A stretch of DNA of 64,000 nt, taken from NCBI GenBank assembly GCA_028641055.1, contig CM054062.1:177774726-177838725 (forward strand), given 5' to 3'. The position numbers were made by a program, and so were the translations under genes. Within the stretch, counting starts at the first letter, position 1; each line of letters begins with the position of its first letter. Positions 10,491 through 23,312 of the stretch are shown in pieces. Source of the DNA: Alopecurus myosuroides (taxonomy: Eukaryota; Streptophyta; Magnoliopsida; Poales; Poaceae). The notes under the pieces are model-generated. The model made no database searches, had not been told where the DNA came from, and saw nothing but the letters and a program-made list of their open reading frames with translations.

Positions 10491-12363
10491 TTCTTCATCG
10501 ACAAATTATGAGGTCACTTCTAGTGAAACTATTTTTTTATTCGGTCACATCTTATGTGCTTTACTTGGAGCGTCTTTTATTTTTGCTTTCATTTTTTTTG
10601 CAATAAGCCTGGTTGGACCCCCAGCATTCTTTAATTGGAGAGTGACACGCTCCACTTTTTCATGGGAATACTTTGTATTCTTAACTTTGTATGGCTGCTG
10701 CATTTATTTAGCTCATGTTTTGCATGCATCTCTTATCTAAGAGCTGTTAGTTTTAGTAGTGTTATGTGAGTACTCCCATTTTTTCGTGATGTATCATGTA
10801 GAGTATTTTTTTTTAAACATATCTTGTATGGTGCTTGTTGGGAAAAGAAACTGCTGCTTCAAGTAGAATTTTGTATGGTGCAAGTAGAAGCTTGTATAGA
10901 CTGTGGCTATAACTTTATCATGTCATGATAAATATTATTTTAGTTTTAAAGACTTGTGGTTATTGAGTAGCATGATTAGCCTCAAATAGCTGACAGTTTT
11001 TAAGGTGCCATTGAAAGATTCATGAGTTGTTCTTGTCATATCGAAGCATAAATTTATCGTATTCTCTTTAAAATGTTTTATTTGGTTAACTTGGCGCATG
11101 CACACACCATGTTTATGACTATGAACCAGTCACTAATACCTTCTATGATCATTTAGTTTTTGAACTTGTGATACAGCTTATGCTTGGATTAATGATGTTT
11201 ATGTCTCTATGCATGATTATTGCTCTTATGCTCTCTTGATTTGTCGCTCCCAGTCTTTTGCTAGCCTCCACCTGTACTGAGTATGAGCTCTACTCGTGCA
11301 TCCAACTCCCTAAAACCAAGTTTTCCCATTTTGTCCACCATACCTACCTACATTTGGTATTTAACTGCCACTCCAAGTAAATTGCTCATGTGTTACCTTT
11401 AAAACCTTAAAAATTACTCCTGCTTTATGTTCCTGTTTTTGCTCATGAGGACGTAAATACAGAATCTTTATCTCACTTGTTGATTGGATTTCACACCCTG
11501 GACTAGTGGCTTCATCCGCTTATCCAATTGATTGAAGAGCTAGCAGCGGGGTGCCCAGCCCCAAATTAATACACACAAAATCTCTTCACTATTTTTGCCC
11601 CTGATTTATCAGTCAAAACATAATTGTGCAAAAAGAAAGAGGGATGAACTTCTATACCAGTTGCATCCTTCATATGGGAGCCTCTCTTGTGAAATCTAGA
11701 TGGCTTGTGACGTATTGTATTTTCTATTTATCATTCGTTGACATTAGCATACATCTCCCAAAATATAGACACTTAGTGTCAAACTTTTAATACCTCTGTT
11801 TAATAAATTAAAAAGCTCTAGCACATGAGTGATCTCTGCTTCCCTCTGCGAAGGGCCTTTCTTTTACTTTTATGTTGATTCTCCATCTTCTAACTTTATG
11901 CACAGTTGAGAGAGCATTTTTTCCATTCTGAGTTTTATGTGCATTTGTCCCTGAAATATTATTAATTGATTCATGATGTGTTATTACTTGTTCTCAAATT
12001 ATTTGTTCTAGTCTTCCTCATGAACTTTGAAGGTGTCCTGGCATTTATGTTTTGCCCCACTCTTAAGTACTAGTGAAATATCACTTTGCCATGCTTTCTC
12101 TATACTTGAAACAAACGTATATATTTCTTTGCATTGTTATTCATGATCTTTTATTTGAGATACTTCTCATGATGCAAAGTGATTTCTATGCTTTATTATT
12201 AAAGTTCTATTTTATCATTTTCGTGTTAAAGTTCTATGATCTCAGCTTACATATGCTTTTACATTTTTATGATCAAGATTGTGTGGTAGCATGCCACCCC
12301 ATAAATTATTTTGTTTATCGTTTACCTACTCGAGGACGAGTAGGAACTAAGCTTGGAGATGCT

Positions 12364-12802
12364 TGATACGTCTCCAACGTATGTATAATTTCTGATGTTC
12401 CATGATGATATTTGGCCAATTGCCAAATGTTTTCTCCCTTCTTTATGTCATTTTTATCGATTTTCCGGACTAACCTATTGACAAGATGCCACAGAGCCTG
12501 TTCCCTGTTTTCTGTTGTTTTTGGTTTCAGAAAAGTTGTTCTAGAAATATTCTCGGAATTGGAAAATTCAAAGCCCGGAAGTCTTAGAATTCCCGAAGGT
12601 TCCACGGAGTCCCGAACAGACCCGGAGAGGGGCCTCAGGCAGCCCACACCATGGGGCGGCGCCCCCCTGGCCGCGCTGGGGGTGGTATGGGGCCTCCAGG
12701 GCTCCACCACCTTTGCCCTTTCGCCTATTTAATCCCCTCTGAAGGAAAACACTAGGCACCTGATAAAAAATCCCTGAAAAGTTCTGCAACCGTCGTCATC
12801 GT
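12364..12802 (+). mobile_element. 3' LTR of P1, first part
   Basis: It starts TGATACGTCTCCAACGTATG directly after the polypurine tract GAACTAAGCTTGGAGATGCT. It stops in mid-LTR at ATCGT (12798-12802), where element M is inserted; the LTR resumes at 39089. Confidence 0.8.
12798..12802. repeat. Target-site duplication ATCGT, left copy (M)
   Basis: ATCGT precedes the left end of M (12803), and the same five bases follow its right end at 39084-39088. Removing M and one copy restores a continuous P1 LTR (cgtcatcgt joined to caaccctag). Confidence 0.8.
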
Positions 12803-12809
12803 TGATGAC

Positions 12810-14386
12810 TGATACGTCATAAACGTATCCCTAATTTCTGATGCTCCATGATCATATTTTTCCAATTGCTACATGTTTTCTCCCTTATTTATAGCACTTA
12901 TATACGTTTTCTGTACTAACCTATTAACAAGATGCCATAGAGCCAAGTCCATGTTTTCTGCTGTTTTTTAGTTTCAGAAAAGTTGTTCTGGAAATATTCT
13001 CGGAATTGGAAAATTCGAAGCCCGGAAGTCCTATTTTCCCCGGAAGCATCCAGAAGGCCGAAGAGGATCTGAAGAGGGGCAGCAGGGGGGCCAAACCATA
13101 GGGTGGCGCGCCCCCTGGCCGCGCCAGCTATGGGTGTGGGCCCCCCGGCCTCCACCGCCTTTGCCCTTTTGCCTATTTAAGCCCCCCGGATGGAAAAACC
13201 TAAACACCTGATCAAAATCCCCGAAAAAGTTCCGCAGCCGCCGTCACCGTCAACCCCAGATCAGGGAGCTTCTGAAGTTGTTTTATGCACCCTGTTGGAG
13301 AGGATATCATCACCGGAGGTCTCTTCACCGCCATGCCTTCCTCCGGAGTTATGCGTGAGTAGTTCATCCCTGGACTACGGGTTCATAGCTGTAGCTAGAT
13401 GTTTGTCTTCTCCTCATATGCCTCCATGTTTAGATCTCGTGAGTTGCCTATCATGATCGAGATTGATCTTAAGTAATTCTCCGTGATGTGTTTGCTTGGA
13501 TCCGATGAATATTGACCTTATGCCAAGTTGATTATAGTCTTTATTTGCATGTGTTATTTGTGATCTTGCATGCTCTCCGTTGCTAGTGGTTATTCTGGCC
13601 AAGTAATTGTTAGTGACTCCAAGAGGGAGTATTTATGCTCGATAGTGGGTTCATGCCTCCTTGTTGCCTTGCTCGAGTGACAGAAACATGAAGGGGGAGG
13701 ATGTGTTGTTGCCATTAGGGAGAAAATAGCGGTGAGAGTGCCCGCGTGCATAATCATTGATTACATTACACACTTTGTTTAATGCAATTATCTGTTGCTT
13801 GCAACTTAATACCTGAGTGGGTTCGGATGATAACCTGAGGGTGGATTATTAGTCATAGATGCAGATGGATGTCGGTCTATGTATATTGTTGTAATACCCG
13901 CACTAAATAGCATAGTAATCTTCATGTCATATTGTGCACTACGGTGCAACCTTTATTTGTCAATTGCCCAGCTGTAATTTGTTCACCCAGCATGCTATCT
14001 TTTATTGAGAGACACCACTAGTGAAACTACGAACCCCGGTCAATTTTCCACACTATTAAACAACCCACAACAATTTCCTGCTCTCTTTACTTTCTGCAAG
14101 CATACAATGTTTTCCCACACTATACGTCTAATCTTTGTTTTCAGCAAGACCGGTGTGATTGACAACCTCACTGTACCGTTGGGGCAAAGTATTTTGATTG
14201 TGTTGTGTGCAGGTTCCACGTTGTTGCTAACACCGGTGAAGCGCCATCACCACCGTCAGTGGAATCAACCTTCCGAAGATTCTCTTTCTCCTACTGGATT
14301 GATAATCCTGGTTCTTAACTAAGGGGAAAACTCCTACCGTTGTACTCATCACACCCTCCTCTTGGTGTTCCCAACAAAGTGCATCA
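12810..14386 (+). mobile_element. 5' LTR of P2 (1,577 bp)
   Basis: It begins TGATACGTCATAAACGTATC and ends AAAGTGCATCA just before the primer site. It keeps a segment of about 107 bp (about 13712-13820) that the 3' LTR has lost. Confidence 0.85.
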
Positions 14387-14396
14387 AGGATTTTTC

Positions 14397-14414
14397 TGGC
14401 GCTGTTGCCGGGGA
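14397..14414 (+). other. Primer-binding site of P2 (tRNA-Asp)
   Basis: TGGCGCTGTTGCCGGGGA differs from the perfect tRNA-Asp complement by one base and lies 10 bp after the LTR. Confidence 0.8.
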
Positions 14415-14602
14415 GAAGGAAGTCTTCTAGCAAGGGGAGTATCTCACTGTCAATCTTTTTATTTTGTTTTTATTTTTGTCTTGTTTTTATTTCTCTATAT
14501 CAAAAACGCAAAAAAATAGTTTATTTCTCTATATTGAAAATACAAAACAAATTTAGTTTACTTCATAACTATTATTTATTTGCTTGCTTTTATTCTGCTA
14601 AA

Positions 14603-15594
14603 ATGAGTTCCTCTGAGAATACCAAGTTGTGTGACTTTGAATGCCATCCAAGTTCAAATAGAAAATAATGTTAGATTGATGGCTGAATTACGTGCTAGGT
14701 GGGAAAGCGAAGATGAAATGGCTAAAAAGAATAATATTGCTAGAGTTTGTACTATCACAACCACTAGTAAAACTGAAGTTCCAAGTGCTAGTAAACCTCC
14801 TACTATCAATGGTAAAATAGTTGGTGTTAATAAAGTCCCTACTCCATTGGTGAAACGTGCTAAATTGCCTAAAACTGCTGAAACTGCTTCTGATAAAAGT
14901 GCTGAATTTTTTTAGAAATGTGGGAGATAATGGTTCCATTACTTCTGATGATAATAATATTGATTTTTATGATTACAATATCTCTGAATTTATTATGTTT
15001 CTACAAAATCTTCCTAGAATTCCTAATGCTAGTGCCATGAATATGGCCTTTACTAAACATATTACCAATGCTCTCATGAAAGTTAGGGAAGAAAAGTTGA
15101 AACTTGGGACATCTATCCCTAGAAAATTAGATGATGGTTGGGAGCCTACCATTAAGATAAAATTAAATGATTTTGATTGCAATTCTTTGTGTGGTCTTGG
15201 TGCTAGTATCTCTATTATGCATCAAAAGCTTTATAATATGGTTGATATGCCACCATTGGAACACTATTATTTGTATGTTCATCTTGCTGATAATGCTAAG
15301 AAGAAACCTCTTGGTAGAATTGATGATGTTCTTATTATGGTTAATAATAACCTTTCCCCTGTTGATTTTGTTGTTATGAACATTGAATGCAATGCTTCTT
15401 GTCCTATTGTTTTGGGAAGACCGTTTCTTAGAACTGTTGGTGTTGTTATCGATATGAAAGAGGGGAGTATTAAATATCAACTTCCCCTCAAGGAAGGTTT
15501 TGAAAAATTTCCTAGAAAAAAGATGAAGCTACCCTTTGACTCTATTATTAGAGAAAAATATTATGTTGATGCTTCTTCACTTGAAAAAACTTGA
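14603..15594 (+). pseudogene. gag-protease remnant of P2, catalytic Asp lost
   Basis: The frame starts at ATG 14603 and is shifted near 14640 and again near 14900, after which it stays open from 14857 to 15594. The last part is an Athila-type retropepsin. It has the flap-like block PLGRIDDVLIMV, the PVDFVVMNIE strand and the canonical C-terminal motif PIVLGRPFLRT. The active-site triplet region reads C-G-L-G-A-S, where this family has C-D-L-G-A-S, so the catalytic aspartate is missing and the protease should be dead. The gag part is very short, with no capsid domain visible. The frame ends DASSLEKT and is followed only by non-coding DNA. Confidence 0.75.
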
Positions 15595-16235
15595 GCTGAT
15601 TTTTCTATGCCTAGCTAAAAGGCTTTAAAGAAAAGCGCTACAGGGAGACAACCCGTTTTATTTCTCCGTTTTCTTCCAGTTTTCTTTTGTTTTCTTTGGT
15701 GTGCTTTCACCCCTCTATATCTTTTATTTTGAGTTTTTGTTGAGCCAAGTAAATCCACTAGTGGAAAGTTGAGCCTATATTTCGGATTTATGCGCTGGAA
15801 ACAGATTTCTGTTGTACATTGTAAATTCCGTTAAAAATCACAGAAAATTCAAAATGATCAGAGCATTTTTTGCTTAATACTGAGTTATACACGTAACTTT
15901 TTCTAGAAGAACACTTTTTTATTTGAGCAACATAACATTTTTGAAAAAATCGATCTTTACCTGCTGTCATGTTTTTGACAGATTTCTGCCATTTATCGCA
16001 TTTGCATCTTAATCTCTTTCTTTTGGTGTTCTTTTGAGAAAAAGATTTTTGAAAGAAGTTTTGAAAGTAGCTAATTTTTTTTGAGTGTTATACTTGTGTT
16101 GAAACTGAACCATGTGAATTTATTATTTCGATTGCACTAACGTTGCTAATGAAGATTGTGAGAATTTTGATGTGAAGGAAGTTTTCAAGGGTCAAGAGAG
16201 GAGGATGATATGATGTGATCAAGAAGAGTGAAAAT

Positions 16236-16323
16236 CCTAAGATTGGGGATGACCTCGTGGTACATCCAAGCAAATTCCAAGAATACTCAAGCGTCTAAGC
16301 TTGGGGATGCCCATGGCATCCCC
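16236..16323 (+). repeat. PPT-like copies and hairpin in P2
   Basis: CTAAG-x-TTGGGGATG motifs lie at 16236-16252 and 16295-16311. The second continues into a perfect 9-bp stem with loop CAT (16303-16323). It is the counterpart of the P1 block at 10404-10490; the loop differs (CAA in P1) but the stem is unchanged. Confidence 0.7.
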
Positions 16324-18311
16324 TTCTTCATCAACAAATTATCACGTCACTTCTAGTGAAACTATATTTTTATTCGGTCGCATCTTATGTGCTTTACTTG
16401 GAGCGTCTTTTATTTTTGTTTTAAGTTTGATTTTTCTTTTTCTTTCAGTTTGTTTTTACTTTCATAATAAAATTGATTGGACCCCCAACATTCTTTTATT
16501 GGAGAGTAACACGCTCCGCTTTTTTCTTGAGAATACGTTGTATTCTTAATCTCTGTTTGACTGCTCCATTTATTCAGCTCCTGTTTTGCATGCATATGTT
16601 GTTAGAGCTGTTAGTTTTAGTAGTACTATTTGAGTACTCTCATGATTGCCTGTTGTATCATAAAGAGCATTTTTTTAAAGCATGTTTTGTATGGTGCTTG
16701 TTGGGAGAAACAAAAGAAATCTGCTGCTTGAAGTAGAATTTATAACAGTACTAGTAGAAGCTTGTATAGACTGTGGCTAGGACTTTTTCATGCCATTCTA
16801 AATGTTATTTTAGTTTTAAATCCTTGTGGTTATTGAGTAGAATGATTAGCCTCAAATAGCTAAGAGTGTTTAATATGTATCGAAAGATTCATGAGTTGTT
16901 CTTGTCATAGTAAAGCATCAATATATGGTATTCTCTTTCAAATGTTTTATTTGGTTGACTTGGCGCATGCTCACACCAAGTTTATGACTACAAAACAGTC
17001 ACGAATAGCCTCCATGACAACTTAGTTTTTGAACTTGTGATACTACTTATGTTTTAATTAATGATGCTTATGTCGCTATGCATGATTATGGCTCTTATGC
17101 TCTCTTGATTTGTCGCTCCCAGTCTTTTGCTAGCCTCCACCTGTACTGAGTACAAGCTCTACTCGTGCATCCAAACTCCCTTAAACCAAAGTTTTTCCCA
17201 TTGTGTCCACCATACCTACCTACATGTGGTATTTAACTGCCATTCCAAAGTAAATTGCTCATGTGTTACCTTTAAAACCTTCAAAATTACTCGTGCTTTA
17301 TGTTCCTGTTTTTGCTCATGAGGACGTAAATACATAATCTTTATCTCACTTGTTGATTGGATTTCACACCCTCGACTAGTGGCTTCATCCGCTTATCCAA
17401 ATGATAGAAGAGCTGGCAGCAGGGTGCCCAGCCCCAAATTAATCCATACAAATTCTCTTCACTATTTTGCCCCTTTATTTATCAGTCAAAGCATAATTGT
17501 GTAAACAAAAGAGAAAGAGGGATGACCTTCTATACAAGTTGCGTCCTTCACCATGAGATCCTCTCTTGTGAATCCAGTTGACTTGTGACGTACTGTATTT
17601 TCTGTTTACCATCCGTTGACATTAGCATACATCTCCCAAAATATAGACACTCCTCCATGGTATGTGATTGTTGGCAGGCACCCGAGGATTCGTTTAGCCA
17701 TGGTTTGTGAAAGATGGATGGGAGGAGTTTCAAACTTTTAATACCTATGTTTAATAAAATAAAAGCTCTAGCACATGAGTGGTCCCTGCTTCCCTCTGCG
17801 AAGGGCCTTTGTTTTACTTTTATGTTGAGTCTCCATCTTCTAACTTTATGCACAGTTGAGAGCGCATTTTTCCATTCTGAGTTCTATGTACATTTTTCCC
17901 ATAAGAATCAATAATTACTTCATGATGTGATATCATTGGTTCTTAAATTATTTGTTCTAGTCTTCCTCTTGAACTTTGAAGTTGTCCTGGCATTTATGTT
18001 TTGCCCCACTCTTAAGGACTATCGAAATATCACTTTGCCATGCTTTCTCTATACCTGAACAAACATTTACCTTTCTTTGCATTATTATTCATGATCCTTT
18101 ATTTGAGTTACTTTTCGTGATGCAAAGTAATTTCTATGCTTTATTATTAAAGTTTTATTTATCATGCATGTGTTTAAAGTCTTATGATCTCAGCGTGCAT
18201 ATGCTTTTACATTAGATTGATCAAGTTTGTGTTAGTAGCATGTCATCTCAAAACTTATTGTTTTATCGTTTACCTACTCGAGGACGAATAGGAACTAAGT
18301 TTGGGGATGCT

Positions 18312-19779
18312 TGATCCGGCATAAACATATCCCTAATTTCTGATGCTCCATGATCATATTTTGCCAATTGCTACATGTTTTCTCCCTTATTTATAACATT
18401 TTTATACGTTTTCCGGACTAACCTATTAACAATATGCCACAGAGCCAGTTTCCTGTTTTCTGCTGTTTTTTATTTTCAGAAAAGTTGTTCTAGAAATATT
18501 CTCGGAATTGGAAAATTCGAAGCTCGGAAGTCCTATTTTCCCCGGATGCATCCAGAAGACCAAAGAGGAGCCGAAGACGGGAAGCAGGGGGGCCACACCA
18601 TAGGGTGGCGCGCCCCCTGGCCGCGCCAGTTATGGGTGTGGGGCCCCCCGGCCTCCACCGCCTTTGCCCTTTCGCCTACTTAAGTCCCCGGGATGGAAAA
18701 CCCTAAACACCTGATCAAAATCCTTGAAAAAGTTCTGCAGCCGCCGTCAACCCCAGATCAGGGGGTTCTGAAGCTGTTTCCGGCACCCTGCCAGAGAGGA
18801 GATCATCACCGGAGGCCTCTTCATCACCATGCCTGCCTCCGGAGTGATGCGTGAGTAGTTCATCTCTAGACTACACGTTCGTAGATGTAGCTAGATGGTT
18901 GTCTTCTCCTCATATGCCTCCATGTTTAGATCTTGTGAGCTGCCTATCATGATCGAGATTGATCTTATGTAATTCTCTGGGCTGTGTTTGCTGGGATCCG
19001 ATGAATCTTGACCTTATGCCAAGTTGATTGTATTATTTATTTGCATGTGTTATTTGTGATCTTGCATGCTCTCCGTTGCTAGTGGTTATTCTGGCCAAGT
19101 AATTGTCAGTGACTCCAAGAGGGAGTATTTATGCTCGATAGTGGGTTAATGCCTCCTTGTTGCCTTGCTCGAGTGAAAGAAACGTGAAGGGGGAGGATGT
19201 GTTGTTGCCTGAGAGGGTTCGGATGATAACGTGAGGGTGGATTATTAGTCATAGATGCAGATAGATGTCGGTCTATGTATCTTGTTGTAATGCCCACACT
19301 AAATAGCATAGTAATCTTCATGTCATATTGTGCACTACGGTGCAACCTTTATTTGTCAATTGCCTAGTTGTAATTTGTTCGCCCAGCATGCTATCTTTTA
19401 TGGAGAGACACCACTAGTGAAACTACGAACCCCGGTCCATTTTCGACACTATTAAACAACCCACAACAATTTCCTGCTCTCTTTACTTTCAAGCATACAC
19501 TGTTTTTCCACACTATACGTCTAATCTTTGTATTCAGCAAGACCGGTGAGATTGACAACCTCACTGTACCGTTGGGGAAATGCATTTTGATTGTGTTGTG
19601 TGCAGGTTCTACGTTGTTGCTGACAACCGTGAAGCGCCAGCACCACCGTCAGTGGCATCAACCTTCCGAAGATTCTCTTTCTCCTACTGGATTGATAGCC
19701 CTGGTTCTTAACTAAGGGGAAAACTCCTACCGATGTACTCATCACACCCTCCTATTGGGGTTCCCAACAAAGTGCATCA
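18312..19779 (+). mobile_element. 3' LTR of P2 (1,468 bp)
   Basis: It begins TGATCCGGCATAAACATATC after the polypurine tract CTAAGTTTGGGGATGC (18295-18310) and ends CATCA before target duplication ATGAC. It is shorter than the 5' LTR mainly because of a deletion of about 107 bp at about 19208. Confidence 0.85.
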
Positions 19780-19784
19780 ATGAC

Positions 19785-21038
19785 CGACAAGTATAGGGGA
19801 TTGCAACAGTCTTCGAGGGAAGTAAAACCCAAATTTATTGATTCGACACAAGGGGAGCCAAAGAATATTTGTGAGCCTTAACAAGTGATTTGTCAATTCA
19901 CCTGCACCTGAAAGTACTTTTGTTCGCAATGGTTTATCAGCAGTAACAGTTTTATAGTAGCAGCAACAGTGAAATAATAACAGCAGTAGTATGAAAACAA
20001 CAAGAGTAGTGATTGAAGTAAACAGTAGGATTAAAATACTGTAGGCATAGGGATGGATGAACGGGCGTTGCGTGGATAAGAAAGTTCTAATAATGATCAT
20101 GTCAGAGGCATTGCAGATAAATAAGATAAAGCATCCAAGCACTAAGTAACCATAGGCATGTGTCCATAAATAGTCGCACGTGCTCGTAATGAGAACTTGC
20201 ACACCATCTTTTGTCCTACCAGCCCGTGGAAGCGGGGCCTCAAGGGAACTACTGGTAATTAAGGTGTTCCTTTTAATAGAACACCGGGGCAAAGCATTAA
20301 CACTCCATGAACACATGTGATCCTCACATCGCAGCCATCCCCTCCGGTTGTCCCAATTTCTGTCACTTCGGGGCCTCGGGTTACAGACAACAATGTGTGT
20401 AACCCAAAGTGGCAAACATTAAGCATAACAAGTTGCAACAATGTCAATAACACTAATAGATGATACTAGGCACTATGCTCTAACAATCACGACATTATTA
20501 CATGAACGGTCTCATACAATCCCTACCATCCCCTTCAGCATACAACGGGGAATTACTCACACATGGATGGGGAAACATGGATGGTCAAAGGAGAGGTGTT
20601 GGTGATGACGATGGCGATGATCTAATCTACTTCTCCGTCCCGGCAGGGTGCCAGAACAGGAACTTCTGATCCCCGACTCGAGGTTCGGGACGGTGGCGGC
20701 GCTCTGTTGTGTTTTTCTCTAATATGACGAACCCCCTCGCGTTTTAGGGTTGGAGGTTACTTGTAGTCGAAAGGGGAGTCCGAGGGGGGCTAGGAGAAGG
20801 GGGCCAGGACCCTCTCCTGGCCCCCTTCTGGCTCCCTGGGTCTTCCGGGGTGAAAACATCAATGGGCTCTTTTCTGGGCATTTTCCCGAAAGTTGATTTT
20901 TCTGCATGAAAACAAGACACCAAAGTAATTCTGCTCAAAAACAGTGTTAGTCCGTGTTAGTTGTATCCAAAACACACAAGTTTAGAGGAAAACAATAAGA
21001 AAAGTGTTCGGAAAAGGAGATACGTTTTCGACGTATCA
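19785..21038 (-). mobile_element. 3' LTR of M (main part)
   Basis: On the minus strand it begins TGATACGTCGAAAACGTATC (21038 leftward) and continues to P2's insertion; the last seven bases of this LTR are at 12803-12809. A polypurine tract (minus strand AAGCTAAGCTTGGGGCGAG) lies at 21039-21057. It lacks blocks of about 85 bp and 70 bp present in the 5' LTR. Confidence 0.8.
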
Positions 21039-23312
21039 ACTCGCCCCAAGCTTAGCTTATTGCTTTTCCTCAAGCAATTCAGTGACAACTGAGTGTGATA
21101 AAAGACTTTTACGAACACATTTCTTTCATATGATGTGAATATACTCACTATGTGATAAATACTTAATTATGCTCATGATAAGATACATGCAAGATACTGA
21201 CACTTAATAGCTATGCAAACCATGAGAAGATAACAACGTATTAATAATAAACAACATGAAGCATAACTATTTGCAAGATTGAAATATTCATAATAGAATC
21301 TGACAAAGTGGTATCTCGCTTGCCCTTAAATGTAGGGCAAAACATAAATGCCAGGGCACCTGTGAAGTTCAAGGGAATACTAGAAGTAAAGATATCAAAG
21401 ATGCAAGTATCAAGAATATACCATAATCAACCATGCTTTAGGGCAAACACATTACACTAAGAATGATAATCATGCTCTCAAGAAAGTGCTCAAAGAATAT
21501 GGCGGAGACTCAACATAAAAGTAAAGGAAAGGCCCTTCGCACAGGGAAGCATGGATCACTCATGTGCTAGAGCTTTTTATTTTATTAAACAGAGATATTG
21601 AAAACATTTTGAGAGAGGTGTATGCTTATGTCAACGAATGGTAAACAGACAATACGGTACGTCATAAGCCAACTGGATTCACAAGAGCGGCTCCCATGGT
21701 GAAGGACGCAACTGGTGTAGAAGGTCATCCCTCTTTCTCTTTTGTTTACACAATTATGCTTTGACTGATAAATCAGGGGCAAAATAGTGAAGAGAATTTG
21801 TGTGTATTAAATTGGGGTTGGGCACCCCGCTGCCAGCTCTTCTATCATTTGGATAAGCGGATGAAGCCACTGGTCCAGGGTGTGAAATCCAATCAACAAG
21901 TGAGATAAAGATTCTCTATTTACGTCCTCATGAGCTAAAACAATGGCATAAAACAGGAATAATTTTTAGCAGGTTTTAAAGGTAGCACATGAGCAATTTA
22001 CTTGGAGTGGCGGTTAAATACCACATATAGGTAGGTATGGTGGACACATTAGGCAAACTTTGGTTTTCAGGGATTTGGATGCACGAGTAGAGCTCATACT
22101 CAGTACAGGTGAAGGCTAGAAAATAGACAGTGAGCGACAATCAAGAGAGCAACAACTATCATAATCATGTTTGCGACAAAGTAAAATCAAATGAGGCATA
22201 AAATTGATACTAGAACTCTCAGGCAAAATAAATCATTGATGCTTATTGACTTTTTGTTTTCAGTCTTAGCATGCGTGAGCATGTGCCAAGTCGATTCAAA
22301 TGAAACAGTCAGAGGAGGCTACCACAAAATCATACTCTTCTATGAATAGAACAATGCGAACAAATATTTATGCGACAGGTAATTTACTATTAATACATTG
22401 GAACAAAACATGAGAGAGCATGAACTATTAAGCACCATTAAGTCACATATATCTTATACGAAAAAACTAAGCATGCTCACATAGATGGATATATGTAAAA
22501 AAATGAAAGCAAATAGAGTTCATACCAGCCTCTCACCAAAACTTGAATTGTCGTATATCGTCGTTATTGCTCTTCACTTGTGGCTTGAATAATATATAAT
22601 GAAAACCAAGCTCCAATTGAATCACGGACGACTGTTGAACTCTGCAACAAACTTTACAAAACCAAAGAAGAACAACAAATATTTTTGGGTTTTTCAATTA
22701 AAGCACGAACAAAAAGAGAGCAAGCAAACAAAGCAAAAATCTTTTTGGGTTTTCAAAATGAAACAAGAACAAAAGAAAGCAAACAACAAACAAAATAAAT
22801 TATTTTTGGGTTTTTGAATATTAAACTTCAACTAAAAGATAAATCAAACCAACTAAAGAAACAAAAAGAGAGAAAAAAACAGAAATATTTTTGGTATTTT
22901 TGTGTTTTGGAAAGCGAAAACAAAACAATGAAAACAAAAGAAACTAAATAAACGAAAAAAGCGAAAGAAACAAAGAAGTGAAAGAAAACGAAAGCATGGA
23001 TATACAAAGAACCGACCGAACATGATATATAAATGAGTGTGACGTAGGTATACCTATCCCCAAGCTTAGGATTTTGGCCTAGGTGGATATCAATCACCAA
23101 GGGGTCCAAGAGGTGCCGCCCCTGTAATAGGCCGAGGAGGAAGCCTCCTCCTGATATGTGCTCGAGGATGCGCCGGTGTACTGCGTGTTGTGGTCCTCGG
23201 GAGGGGCGTCTCGCCTCTCCTGCTGCCGGTAAAACTCCATGGTGCTCAGATGCTCATCTACTTTCTCCTTGGAGAGCGACCATGGTGACTTGTCAATCTT
23301 AAAAAAAACAGG
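21039..23312 (-). mobile_element. Non-coding 3' internal region of M
   Basis: No ORF is supported. Much of it is the inverted counterpart of the 3' halves of P1, P2 and P3; for example, the block around 22030-22100 matches 11270-11345 in reverse. A second PPT-like core (minus strand CTAAGCTTGGGGATAG) lies at about 23053-23068, and an A-rich imperfect tandem repeat at about 22660-22820. Confidence 0.65.
22660..22820. repeat. A-rich imperfect tandem repeat, about 60-bp unit
   Basis: Three consecutive units each contain a T-run with GGGTTTT followed by A-rich GAACAAAA/GCAAACAA sequence. Confidence 0.55.

Larger units (their letters stand above)
8843..12363 (+). mobile_element. Internal region of Athila-like element P1
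   Basis: The region lies between the primer site and the 3' LTR start at 12364. It contains a gag remnant (9045-9735), a hairpin and PPT-like block (10404-10490), then about 1.9 kb of non-coding sequence shared with P2, P3 and (inverted) M. There is no protease, reverse transcriptase or integrase motif, so P1 is non-autonomous. The polypurine tract abuts the LTR at about 12347-12363. Confidence 0.7.
12810..19779 (+). mobile_element. Athila-like element P2 (complete, 6,970 bp)
   Basis: P2 has a 5' LTR (12810-14386), a primer site (14397-14414), a broken gag-protease (14603-15594), a 2.7-kb non-coding 3' part and a 3' LTR (18312-19779). The target duplication ATGAC flanks it at 12805-12809 and 19780-19784. 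It is inserted seven bases from the end of M's 3' LTR. It encodes no reverse transcriptase or integrase. LTR divergence is about 3 percent over a short comparison by eye, so it is younger than M and P1. Confidence 0.85.

Noticed and set aside
19781..19784. Reading 19781 as the natural end of M's 3' LTR next to P2's host sequence
   Set aside because: That gave no target duplication. Taking P2's end at 19779 with ATGAC on both sides, and M's true tip at 12803, explains every base.
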